Shown: positions 14,486 to 20,832 of the stretch, piece after piece | Position numbering within the stretch: the stretch's first letter is position 1 | Layout of the letters: every line of letters begins with the position of its first letter | NCBI GenBank assembly: GCA_903827075.1 | Contig: CAIKGX010000064.1 | Span: 1-20,832, forward strand | Direction: 5' to 3' | From: an uncultured beta proteobacterium | GTDB lineage: Bacteria > Pseudomonadota > Gammaproteobacteria > Burkholderiales > Burkholderiaceae | Length of the DNA stretch: 20,832 nt | Program-made: the position numbers and the translations under genes | Notes under the pieces: model-generated | What the model was told of the DNA's origin: nothing | Database searches by the model: none | What the model saw: the letters and a program-made list of their open reading frames with translations, nothing else

Positions 14486-15811
14486 TTAAGCAATTGGCTT
14501 GAGTGTGTCTAAGCCACCCAAATATGGTTGCAAGGCCTTGGGTATAGAGATACTGCCATCAACTTGCTGGCGGTTCTCTATGAGGGCTACAAGGGCTCTT
14601 CCTACTGCCAATCCAGAACCATTTAAGGTGTGAACTAACTCAGGTTTACCTTGCCCCGCTTTAAATCTAGCTTGCATCCGTCTAGCTTGAAAGTCCCCCA
14701 TGCTAGAGCAGGAGCTGATCTCACGATAGGCTTTTTGGGAAGGCACCCACACTTCTAAGTCATAAGTCTTAGTACTGCCAAAACCCATATCACCCGTGCA
14801 GAGCAATACCTTTCTGTATGGCAGCTCAAGTAACTCCAGAATCTTTTCTGCATGGCCTGTGAGATCTTCTAATGCTTGCATCGAGTCTTCTGGCTTCGTA
14901 ATTTGCACTAACTCTACTTTGTCAAACTGATGTTGACGAATCATGCCGCGCACATCGCGCCCATAACTGCCAGCCTCGGAACGAAAGCATGGTGTATGCG
15001 CCACAAATTTCATGGGTAGATTATCTGCATTGACAATCTCATCGCGTACTAAATTAGTTACCGGTACTTCAGCTGTCGGAATAAGGTAGAAGTTTTCAAT
15101 ACGCCCTTCACCATCTGCATTAGGCTCTTTTAATTCTCCACCCATTTGACGAGGCACCTTAAACAGGTCTTCCTCAAACTTGGGCAATTGGCCGGTGCCA
15201 CGCATCGATGCCGCATTGACCATGTAAGGCGTATAGATCTCTTGATAGTCGTGTTGCGTTGTATGGGTATCGAGCATGAACTGCGCAAGCGCACGGTGTA
15301 ATCTAGCAATGGGTCCCTTGAGAACGACAAAACGCGAGCCACTAATCTTGGCGGCAACTTCAAAATCCAAACCGAGTGGGCCACCTAAATCCACATGATC
15401 TTTAATCTCAAAATCAAAGATAGGCTCATCACCCCAACGCTTCACTTCCTTATTATCATTTTCATCCTTGCCAACGGGAACAGATTCGTCAGGCAGATTG
15501 GGAATCCCCATTAAGAAATCTGCAATTTCTGCCTGCAAAATAGCTAAGCGTGCAGCGCCAGATTCCATATCGACGTTGATCTGAGTGGCTTGTGCCATCT
15601 CAGTAGAAGCATCCTCGCCTTTACCTTTTTTTATACCAATAGCTTTTGCCAATTGATTACGCTTGGCTTGTAATTCTTCGGTGTGAGTTTGTAAAGATTT
15701 ACGCTCAGCTTCTAGAGTATTGAATTTCTCAACATCCAGAATAAATTTGCGAGTAGCTAAGCGCGCCTGAACTGCGGCGATATCTTTGCGGAGTAATTGC
15801 GGATCAATCAT
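14486..15811 (-). CDS. serS: Seryl-tRNA synthetase
   Basis: The 441-residue class II synthetase attaches serine to tRNA-Ser and also charges tRNA-Sec where present. Residues 1-110 form the antiparallel coiled-coil arm that grips the long variable arm of tRNA-Ser (LLRKDIAAVQARL and the long KR/E-rich helices). Motif 2 is at about residue 276 (CFRSEAGSYGRDVRGMIRQH), and motif 3 at about 400 (LNGSGLAVGRALVALIENRQ). Its length is normal (E. coli 430). It is the last gene of ftsK-lolA-serS and directly precedes its own substrate tRNA. Confidence 0.97.
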   Translation of the reverse strand: MIDPQLLRKDIAAVQARLATRKFILDVEKFNTLEAERKSLQTHTEELQAKRNQLAKAIGIKKGKGEDASTEMAQATQINVDMESGAARLAILQAEIADFLMGIPNLPDESVPVGKDENDNKEVKRWGDEPIFDFEIKDHVDLGGPLGLDFEVAAKISGSRFVVLKGPIARLHRALAQFMLDTHTTQHDYQEIYTPYMVNAASMRGTGQLPKFEEDLFKVPRQMGGELKEPNADGEGRIENFYLIPTAEVPVTNLVRDEIVNADNLPMKFVAHTPCFRSEAGSYGRDVRGMIRQHQFDKVELVQITKPEDSMQALEDLTGHAEKILELLELPYRKVLLCTGDMGFGSTKTYDLEVWVPSQKAYREISSCSSMGDFQARRMQARFKAGQGKPELVHTLNGSGLAVGRALVALIENRQQVDGSISIPKALQPYLGGLDTLKPIA

Positions 15812-15844
15812 ATATTGCTCTGTTTATATATACGGTTATTGATA

Positions 15845-16531
15845 CTAGTTTAAGCGCAAGACTTCAGCTCCAGTAGGCGGAGTAAAGATAAATCGGTTAG
15901 CAGGTAGATTTACGTTTAGCTGGATCTTATCTAGCGTAACCAGAACGACACTTCCCAGGCCGTCAATTAACTCTAAGGCTTTTGGCAAGCCATTGGCCAT
16001 GCCTACAGAAATTTTGGTGTAAGGCAGATCATTACTGTTTTTCGCTTTAGGATCTTTCTTGGGGACGAGAGCTACCCATTTCATACCCAGACGATCTTCG
16101 CCTTCAATTAAATCAAAATGCTGATCTAAAGCAGTTTCACCGAATAAAATCGCTGCGGGAGTAGAGGTCAAGGCTTGTCCTGCAGGCCTAAAGGTCGCCT
16201 GATTGAGATCCTTGTCCCAGAGAATGAGTTGCTTGCCATCGGCAATCAACTTTTGCTCATACGGTTTTTGGGTCTCCCAAATAAATCGACCCGGGCGTTG
16301 AAACACAAATCGACCTTGAGTTTGGCGAACAACTTTGAGACCTTTATCCTGTGGCTCATTGGGTTTTGGTGCCCGCAATTGTTGTTGAACAAAGTCTCCT
16401 TCAGCAGTTTTGGAATTACGCACAAACTGACGTAATTGTTCTGCGCCACTATCGGCATCTGCAGCAATGACGGAGTTTGCAGAAAAAAGAATGGCAACGC
16501 TAATCAGGATTACAGAAAAGAATCTATGCAA
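15845..16531 (-). CDS. lolA: Outer-membrane lipoprotein carrier protein LolA
   Basis: The 228-residue product has a signal peptide ending VIAADA. The mature part has the LolA pattern: SKTAEGDFVQQQL, then GRFVFQRPGRFIWETQKPYEQKLIADGKQLILWDKDLNQAT, and near the end LVTLDKIQLNVNLPANRFIFTPPTGAEV. LolA carries lipoproteins across the periplasm from LolCDE to LolB. Aromatic and arginine residues in the hydrophobic cavity are retained (RPGRFIWE). The gene begins 8 bp after ftsK and ends 33 bp before serS, the usual proteobacterial order. Confidence 0.95.
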   Translation of the reverse strand: MHRFFSVILISVAILFSANSVIAADADSGAEQLRQFVRNSKTAEGDFVQQQLRAPKPNEPQDKGLKVVRQTQGRFVFQRPGRFIWETQKPYEQKLIADGKQLILWDKDLNQATFRPAGQALTSTPAAILFGETALDQHFDLIEGEDRLGMKWVALVPKKDPKAKNSNDLPYTKISVGMANGLPKALELIDGLGSVVLVTLDKIQLNVNLPANRFIFTPPTGAEVLRLN

Positions 16532-16539
16532 AATGAGAC

Positions 16540-18852
16540 TTACTCCGATGAGCGATGCAGAATTTCGCGATTGCCGCCGTTACCCATCTTGGATACAAGC
16601 CCTGCTTTTTCCATATCTTCAAGTAAGCGCGCTGCACGGTTGTAACCAATGCGCAAATGTCTTTGTACCAATGAAATCGATGGACGTTTATTTTCCAGAA
16701 CGATGGCGACCGCTTGATCATATAAAGGATCAGATTCGCCGCCACCATCCCCAGTTAACGCATCCATATTGGATTCATCTGCACCTTCAAGAACGCCATC
16801 GATGTAATTGGCTTCGCCCTTCTCTTTGAGCCATTCCACCACGCGATGTACTTCATCGTCCGATACGAAAGCGCCATGGACGCGAACTGGCAAGCCAGTA
16901 CCTGGAGCCATATAGAGCATATCGCCCATACCGAGCAGCGCTTCAGCACCCTGTTGATCTAAGATCGTGCGGCTATCAATTTTGCTACTCACTTGGAAAG
17001 AAATACGAGTCGGTACATTAGCTTTAATCAAGCCGGTAATGACATCCACGCTAGGACGCTGCGTTGCCAATACCAAATGAATGCCAGCAGCGCGAGCCTT
17101 TTGCGCAATACGGGCAATCAACTCTTCAATCTTCTTACCAGAGACCATCATTAAGTCTGCCAACTCATCGATCACAATGACGATGACTGGCGCTTTGTAA
17201 ATTGGTTCTGGATCATCTGGCGTCAAGCTAAATGGATTGGTTAACTTCTCACCTTTTTCTTCGGCTTCCAGAATTTTCTTATTAAAGCCAGCTAAGTTAC
17301 GTACACCAAACTTACTCATCAGCTTGTAACGGCGCTCCATCTCGTTAACAGCCCAATTGAGCGCGTTATACGCCTGCTTCATATCAGTTACTACTGGGCA
17401 AAGCAAATGTGGAATCTTGTCGTACATCGCCATCTCTAACATTTTTGGATCAATCATGATGAGGCGTACCTCATCTGGTTTAGCCTTAAAGAGAATGGAC
17501 AAAATCATGGCATTGATACCAACTGACTTACCGGCACCTGTAGTACCCGCTACTAAGCAGTGCGGCATCTTCGCTAAGTCGGCAACCATGGGGCTACCAG
17601 AAATATCCTTACCTAAAGCCAGCGTCAATAGTGAATGGTTATCGTTATAGATCTGCGAAGTCAATATCTCAGATAGATAGACCGACTGGCGTGTTGGGTT
17701 TGGTAACTCCAAAGCCATGCACGTTTTGCCAGGAATGGTTTCCACCACACGCATACTGACTACGCCGAGTGAGCGTGCCAAGTCACGTGAGAGATTGACA
17801 ATTTGACTGCCCTTAACGCCTACTGCCGGATCTATCTCATAGCGTGTGACGACTGGGCCAGGGTAGGCGGCAATCACTTTGACTTCAACATTAAACTCAG
17901 CTAACTTGCGCTCAATTAAGCGGGAGGTAAATTCCAATACATCTGCGGAGATCGTTTCTTTGGCTTCCGGTACAGCATCTAGCAATGCTAAAGGCGGCAA
18001 CTCTGAATCAGGAATATCTACAAATAAGGGTTGCTGCTTTTCACGCTCTACACGAGCACTCTTAGGAATAACGACTGGAGTGCGAACGATTTGCACGGGG
18101 GTAGCAATTTCTACACGGCCGCGGAACTCTTCAACAAACTCCTCACGCTCCTCGGCAGCTGCTTCACCTAACTTGCGATCAGCCTCACTGTCTCGACGCT
18201 CGCGCAGGCGATAAAAGGCTAGCTCCAGGGAACGTCCGACCTTTTCTGCGATATCCAACCAAGAAAAATGAAGAAATAAGGAAAGGCCGGCACAAAAGCC
18301 AAACAACAACACGATGGTCGAGCCTGTAAAACCTAAGGACATCTGGAGGGGATCACCAATCAGCTCCCCCAAAATGCCTCCAGGTGGCCTAGGAAGCTCC
18401 CAGCCCAGCGAATGCAGGCGAATAGACTCAAGACCCATACTACTAATTAAGGTCAATCCAAAGCCCAACCAGCGCATTAGTAGCGAGTCCGGCTTAGCCT
18501 CTGGGTCAACTGGTAAAGGAATACTCCACAGCTCGCGCCAACCATTTAAGACCCTACGGCCAAACAAGACCACCCACCAAAAAGCGGAAATACCAAAAAC
18601 ATAGAGTAATAAGTCGGCTGTATACGCCCCAAAACGGCCACCCAGGTTCTTGGGAGCCTCAAAACTGGCATGGGACCAAGCAGGATCCGCCTTGGAATAG
18701 GTAATCAAAATGGCAAATAAGCCGAGGCACAGCCCACAGGAAATGAACCAGCGCGCCTCTAGGAGCAGGCGGGGCATCCGCCCCTGCCCGTCATTTTCAG
18801 GAAGCTTGGGGCTTATAGGGGTATTAGACTTCGGGTATGCAGTTCTAGCCAT
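16540..18852 (-). CDS. ftsK: DNA translocase FtsK
   Basis: The start is set at the ATG at 18852 (770 residues), which has GGAAG five bases upstream; the longer open frame to 18915 would run into trxB. The N-terminus has four membrane segments (roughly residues 30-210). A short charged linker follows, then the RecA-like motor. Walker A is TTGAGKS near residue 435, and Walker B is VIVIDELADLMM near 560. The C-terminal gamma winged-helix (LYDQAVAIVLENKRPSISLVQRHLRIGYNRAARLLEDME) reads KOPS sites. The short linker is typical of betaproteobacterial FtsK, unlike E. coli's 1,329-residue protein. It anchors at the septum and pumps chromosome termini for dimer resolution. Confidence 0.96.
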   Translation of the reverse strand: MARTAYPKSNTPISPKLPENDGQGRMPRLLLEARWFISCGLCLGLFAILITYSKADPAWSHASFEAPKNLGGRFGAYTADLLLYVFGISAFWWVVLFGRRVLNGWRELWSIPLPVDPEAKPDSLLMRWLGFGLTLISSMGLESIRLHSLGWELPRPPGGILGELIGDPLQMSLGFTGSTIVLLFGFCAGLSLFLHFSWLDIAEKVGRSLELAFYRLRERRDSEADRKLGEAAAEEREEFVEEFRGRVEIATPVQIVRTPVVIPKSARVEREKQQPLFVDIPDSELPPLALLDAVPEAKETISADVLEFTSRLIERKLAEFNVEVKVIAAYPGPVVTRYEIDPAVGVKGSQIVNLSRDLARSLGVVSMRVVETIPGKTCMALELPNPTRQSVYLSEILTSQIYNDNHSLLTLALGKDISGSPMVADLAKMPHCLVAGTTGAGKSVGINAMILSILFKAKPDEVRLIMIDPKMLEMAMYDKIPHLLCPVVTDMKQAYNALNWAVNEMERRYKLMSKFGVRNLAGFNKKILEAEEKGEKLTNPFSLTPDDPEPIYKAPVIVIVIDELADLMMVSGKKIEELIARIAQKARAAGIHLVLATQRPSVDVITGLIKANVPTRISFQVSSKIDSRTILDQQGAEALLGMGDMLYMAPGTGLPVRVHGAFVSDDEVHRVVEWLKEKGEANYIDGVLEGADESNMDALTGDGGGESDPLYDQAVAIVLENKRPSISLVQRHLRIGYNRAARLLEDMEKAGLVSKMGNGGNREILHRSSE

Positions 18853-18879
18853 GTTCTTCCGATTGTAAACAAGCAAATC

Positions 18880-18891
18880 TATAATTAGTGG
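18880..18891 (+). promoter_or_regulatory. Consensus -10 abutting trxB start, probable leaderless mRNA
   Basis: TATAAT (18880-18885) lies six bases before the trxB ATG at 18892, so transcription should start at or next to the start codon. There is no Shine-Dalgarno sequence in TAGTGG just upstream. The -35 (TTCCGA, 17-bp spacing) is weak and lies within the 39-bp gap shared with divergent ftsK. Confidence 0.55.
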
Positions 18892-19848
18892 ATGACGACA
18901 AATACCCCAAAACACTCCAAAGTTCTGATCCTCGGATCCGGCCCTGCTGGCTATACGGCAGCCGTCTATGCGGCGCGCGCCAATTTACAACCCACCCTAA
19001 TCACTGGAATCGCCCAAGGTGGCCAATTAATGACCACCACCGATGTAGAAAACTGGCCTGCAGACCCTGATGGTGTTCAAGGCCCAGAATTGATGGATCG
19101 TTTTTTAAAGCACGCCGAACGTTTTAATACAGAAATCATTTTTGACCATATTCATACCGCCGCTCTGACAGAAAAGCCGATTCGCCTGGTTGGCGATTCT
19201 GGCACCTATACCTGCGACTCTTTAATTATTTCTACTGGGGCTTCAGCGCAATACATCGGCTTACCTAGCGAAGAAGAATTCATGGGGCGCGGCGTTTCTG
19301 GTTGCGCTACTTGTGATGGCTTCTTCTATCGCAATCAAGATGTGTGTGTAGTCGGTGGCGGTAACACTGCTGTTGAAGAAGCACTGTACCTTACTGGTAT
19401 CGCTAAGAAAGTTACCGTGATTCATCGTCGCGATAAATTCCGTGCAGAACCAATTCTCAATGATCGCCTCATGGCTAAAGTAGCCGAAGGAAAAGTAGAG
19501 CTCAAACTCAATGCCACTGTAGATGAAGTGCTTGGCGATGAAAAGGGTGTCACTGGTGTGCGCATTAAGAAAGCAGATGGCAGCACTGAAGATATTGCCG
19601 TGACTGGCGCCTTCATCGCCATTGGTCATAAACCGAATACTGAGTTGTTTATTGGTCAGATTGATATGAACAATGGCTACATCAAGACGCACTCCGGTTT
19701 AGAGGGGAACGCAACAGCAACCAATATCCCTGGGGTGTTTGCAGCTGGAGATGTACAAGACCATATCTATCGCCAAGCCATTACCAGTGCTGGCACAGGC
19801 TGTATGGCTGCATTAGATGCGCAGCGTTATTTGGAGACGCTTTCTTAA
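18892..19848 (+). CDS. trxB: Thioredoxin-disulfide reductase
   Basis: The 318-residue flavoenzyme uses NADPH to reduce thioredoxin in the cytoplasm. The FAD motif GSGPAG is at residues 15-20, and the redox-active pair is CATC (Cys138/Cys141). The NADPH motif GGGNTA is at 155-160 with HRR (178-180) for the phosphate, and the C-terminal FAD motif is GVFAAGDVQDHIYRQAITSAGTGCMAA. The length matches E. coli TrxB (321). It is divergent from ftsK with only 39 bp between starts, and is followed by a strong bidirectional terminator. Confidence 0.97.
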   Translation: MTTNTPKHSKVLILGSGPAGYTAAVYAARANLQPTLITGIAQGGQLMTTTDVENWPADPDGVQGPELMDRFLKHAERFNTEIIFDHIHTAALTEKPIRLVGDSGTYTCDSLIISTGASAQYIGLPSEEEFMGRGVSGCATCDGFFYRNQDVCVVGGGNTAVEEALYLTGIAKKVTVIHRRDKFRAEPILNDRLMAKVAEGKVELKLNATVDEVLGDEKGVTGVRIKKADGSTEDIAVTGAFIAIGHKPNTELFIGQIDMNNGYIKTHSGLEGNATATNIPGVFAAGDVQDHIYRQAITSAGTGCMAALDAQRYLETLS

Positions 19849-19888
19849 AACCAATAGCAAATTCTTTTGCTTGTAGTTTGAAGATAAA

Positions 19889-19915
19889 AAAACGCCTAGC
19901 ATTGCTAGGCGTTTT
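19889..19915. terminator. Strong intrinsic terminator after trxB, bidirectional
   Basis: Arms AAAACGCCTAGC and GCTAGGCGTTTT form a 12-bp stem with the three-base loop ATT. A seven-base A-run before the stem gives a T-run on the minus strand, so the hairpin can end both trxB (plus) and the antitoxin gene (minus). The same 27 bases recur in inverted orientation at 20592-20618. Confidence 0.85.
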
Positions 19916-19941
19916 AACTGTAGCTAAACCGAGTTAACTGA

Positions 19942-20283
19942 TTAAACACTTAACGCAAGAAGCGCAATCTCAGGAGCCCGATCCAAAATCTTCAACAATG
20001 CCTTTGCCGCTCCAGTAGGGCAGCGCTTTCCTTGCTCCCAATTACGGATAGTTTCTAAAGAAACCTCGATTCGATTAGAAAACTCTTGTTGAGTTAAGCC
20101 AATCCGCTCGCGTACTCTTTTAGTATATTGGGCTGCATCTTGCATTGCATCAGCATCATCATGCTGTTGATGCAATTTAATCAAACGCTCAGAAGTAGCA
20201 TCCAACAATTTCTTATTTACAAATCCCTTAGGAAAGGTATTTGGATTATTTAGATCGACGCTGACTCGAATAATTTTCTTCAT
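19942..20283 (-). CDS. XRE-type helix-turn-helix antitoxin
   Basis: The 113-residue protein has an N-terminal strand segment (MKKIIRVSVDLNNP) and a C-terminal XRE domain at about residues 53-104, with YTKRVRERIGLTQQEFSNRI and SLETIRNWEQGKRCPTGAAKALLKIL. It overlaps the upstream toxin gene by 38 bp, implying translational coupling. As the DNA-binding partner it should repress the shared promoter and neutralise the BrnT-like toxin. The usual BrnA antitoxin is a different, ribbon-helix-helix-type protein. Confidence 0.85.
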   Translation of the reverse strand: MKKIIRVSVDLNNPNTFPKGFVNKKLLDATSERLIKLHQQHDDADAMQDAAQYTKRVRERIGLTQQEFSNRIEVSLETIRNWEQGKRCPTGAAKALLKILDRAPEIALLALSV

Positions 20284-20539
20284 AACGTTTGACCTCTCTT
20301 TGATTTGCTCTTCTAGCAGAAATAATTCTGACAGCTAAAGACCTTCTTGTGTAGACCACAACAAAAATCTTGCCATCAATTTTTCCCAAAACTCGAAAGC
20401 GCTCTTCTCCATAATCCCATCGATGATCCGCTTCAATTAATACTGTGGGATCTGAAAATACTGCTATCACATATGCAAAATCGAAATTTCGAGAAATCCG
20501 GCATGAGTTACTTTTAGCCAAATCCCATTCAAAATCCAT
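20246..20539 (-). CDS. BrnT family toxin
   Basis: The 97-residue protein shows the BrnT pattern: the opening MDFEWDLAKS, FAYVIAVFSDP, the GEERF block (44-48), LGKIDGKIFVVVYTRR and RIISARRANQREVKRYEE. BrnT is a RelE-like ribonuclease that stops growth by cutting mRNA. The N-terminal part (NSCRISRNFDF) departs from the usual N-x-x-KHG-V-x-F segment. This may mean altered activity or an early stage of decay, but the frame is intact. The toxin gene comes first, as in brnTA, and overlaps the antitoxin gene. Confidence 0.85.
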   Translation of the reverse strand: MDFEWDLAKSNSCRISRNFDFAYVIAVFSDPTVLIEADHRWDYGEERFRVLGKIDGKIFVVVYTRRSLAVRIISARRANQREVKRYEENYSSQRRSK

Positions 20540-20575
20540 TAACGCAATGGTAGTTCATTGGACTACTAAAGTCAA
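20540..20575 (-). promoter_or_regulatory. Toxin-antitoxin promoter with palindromic operator
   Basis: On the minus strand TTGACT (20575-20570), a 17-bp spacer and TACCAT (20552-20547) precede the toxin ATG by only seven bases, so the mRNA may be leaderless. Within it, GTAGT (20550-20554) and ACTAC (20562-20566) form an inverted repeat over the -10 and spacer, and CAATG/CATTG forms a second, overlapping one. This is where an autorepressing antitoxin would be expected to bind. Confidence 0.55.
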
Positions 20576-20591
20576 GCGCTTGATTCAATAA

Positions 20592-20618
20592 AAAACGCCT
20601 AGCAATGCTAGGCGTTTT
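20592..20618. terminator. Intrinsic terminator of hppA, copy of the trxB terminator
   Basis: The hairpin has 12-bp arms and the loop AAT. On the minus strand the loop reads ATT and is followed by six T, so it serves the minus-strand hppA, whose stop lies 70 bp upstream. Read in the direction of transcription it is identical over 27 bases to the trxB terminator. Confidence 0.8.
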
Positions 20619-20688
20619 ACTTTGTAACTACCCCGTTACTACTCTTACGGAGTTTTTTCAGGGTATTACTCTAAAGACACTGAGTTCA

Positions 20689-20832
20689 TTATCTTGCCAT
20701 AGGTAACAAAGGCACGATCAGCAAAGCCACGATATTGATAATCTTAATCAATGGGTTCACAGCAGGGCCCGCAGTATCTTTGTAGGGATCGCCTACGGTG
20801 TCGCCTGTAACTGCCGCTTTGTGCGCTTCGGA
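20689..20832 (-). CDS. hppA: Membrane-bound pyrophosphatase, C-terminal fragment
   Basis: Only the last 47 codons lie in the window. They contain the family's C-terminal signature GDTVGDPYKDTAGPAVNPLI followed by a final membrane helix (KIINIVALLIVPLLP) and the end MAR. This ion-translocating pyrophosphatase couples pyrophosphate hydrolysis to proton or sodium pumping across the inner membrane. The residues that distinguish potassium-dependent from independent forms lie outside the window. Confidence 0.95.
   Translation of the reverse strand, partial: SEAHKAAVTGDTVGDPYKDTAGPAVNPLIKIINIVALLIVPLLPMAR

Noticed and set aside
16467..16829. 120-residue plus-strand frame opposite ftsK, and other long antisense frames in ftsK, hemN, trxB and fbpC
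   Set aside because: They lie wholly opposite strongly conserved genes, have no ribosome sites and show low-complexity, codon-shadow composition.

Overview
The window looks like chromosomal DNA of a freshwater betaproteobacterium of the Burkholderiaceae, most likely Polynucleobacter or a close relative. This is inferred from moderate GC content, short intergenic gaps, and the gene set: COG2509 oxidoreductase with hemN, YaeQ, SlyX, Lys/Ala-rich histone-like protein, ftsK-lolA-serS next to a divergent trxB, and a membrane pyrophosphatase. No database search was possible, so the genus is an inference. There are no rRNA genes, CRISPR arrays, prophage or IS elements. The only plausible mobile-type cargo is a small toxin-antitoxin module near the right end.

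Layout. 1-572 is the 5' part of an ompW-type porin gene (minus strand, cut by the window edge), preceded by one perfect and one near-perfect FNR/Anr box. 753-3808 (minus) holds hemN and a COG2509 FAD-dependent dehydrogenase. 3898-5732 (plus) is a tight five-gene run: yaeQ, a PIN-domain protein, a DUF1653 protein, slyX, and a four-helix membrane protein. 5736-7541 (minus) is an AsmA-family protein. 7618-9322 carries a PhnA-type zinc-ribbon protein, a YdcH/DUF465 protein, a short coding-like relic, and a histone H1-like tail fused to an unrecognised domain. 9324-9587 is a small lipoprotein. 9636-13491 is a ferric-iron ABC importer: binding protein and permease on the minus strand, ATPase divergent on the plus strand, with a Fur-like site ahead of the binding protein. 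13492-13797 is non-coding but rich in strong inverted repeats and may encode a structured RNA. yggT follows. tRNA-Ser(CGA), serS, lolA and ftsK lie on the minus strand with trxB divergent. A BrnT-type toxin with an XRE-type antitoxin sits between two copies of the same terminator, and the window ends in the 3' end of hppA.

Coherent themes. The left end is oxygen-responsive (ompW under FNR-type sites, oxygen-independent haem synthesis). The middle is iron acquisition under likely Fur control. The right half is housekeeping: division/DNA translocation, lipoprotein transport, serine tRNA charging (synthetase beside its own substrate tRNA), and thioredoxin reduction. Several genes (trxB, yggT, yaeQ, the toxin gene) have a -10 element only 5-7 nt before the start codon and no Shine-Dalgarno sequence, which suggests leaderless mRNAs.

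The best candidates for something undescribed are the structured RNA at about 13,545-13,690, the histone-tail fusion protein, and the terminator-flanked BrnT/XRE module.
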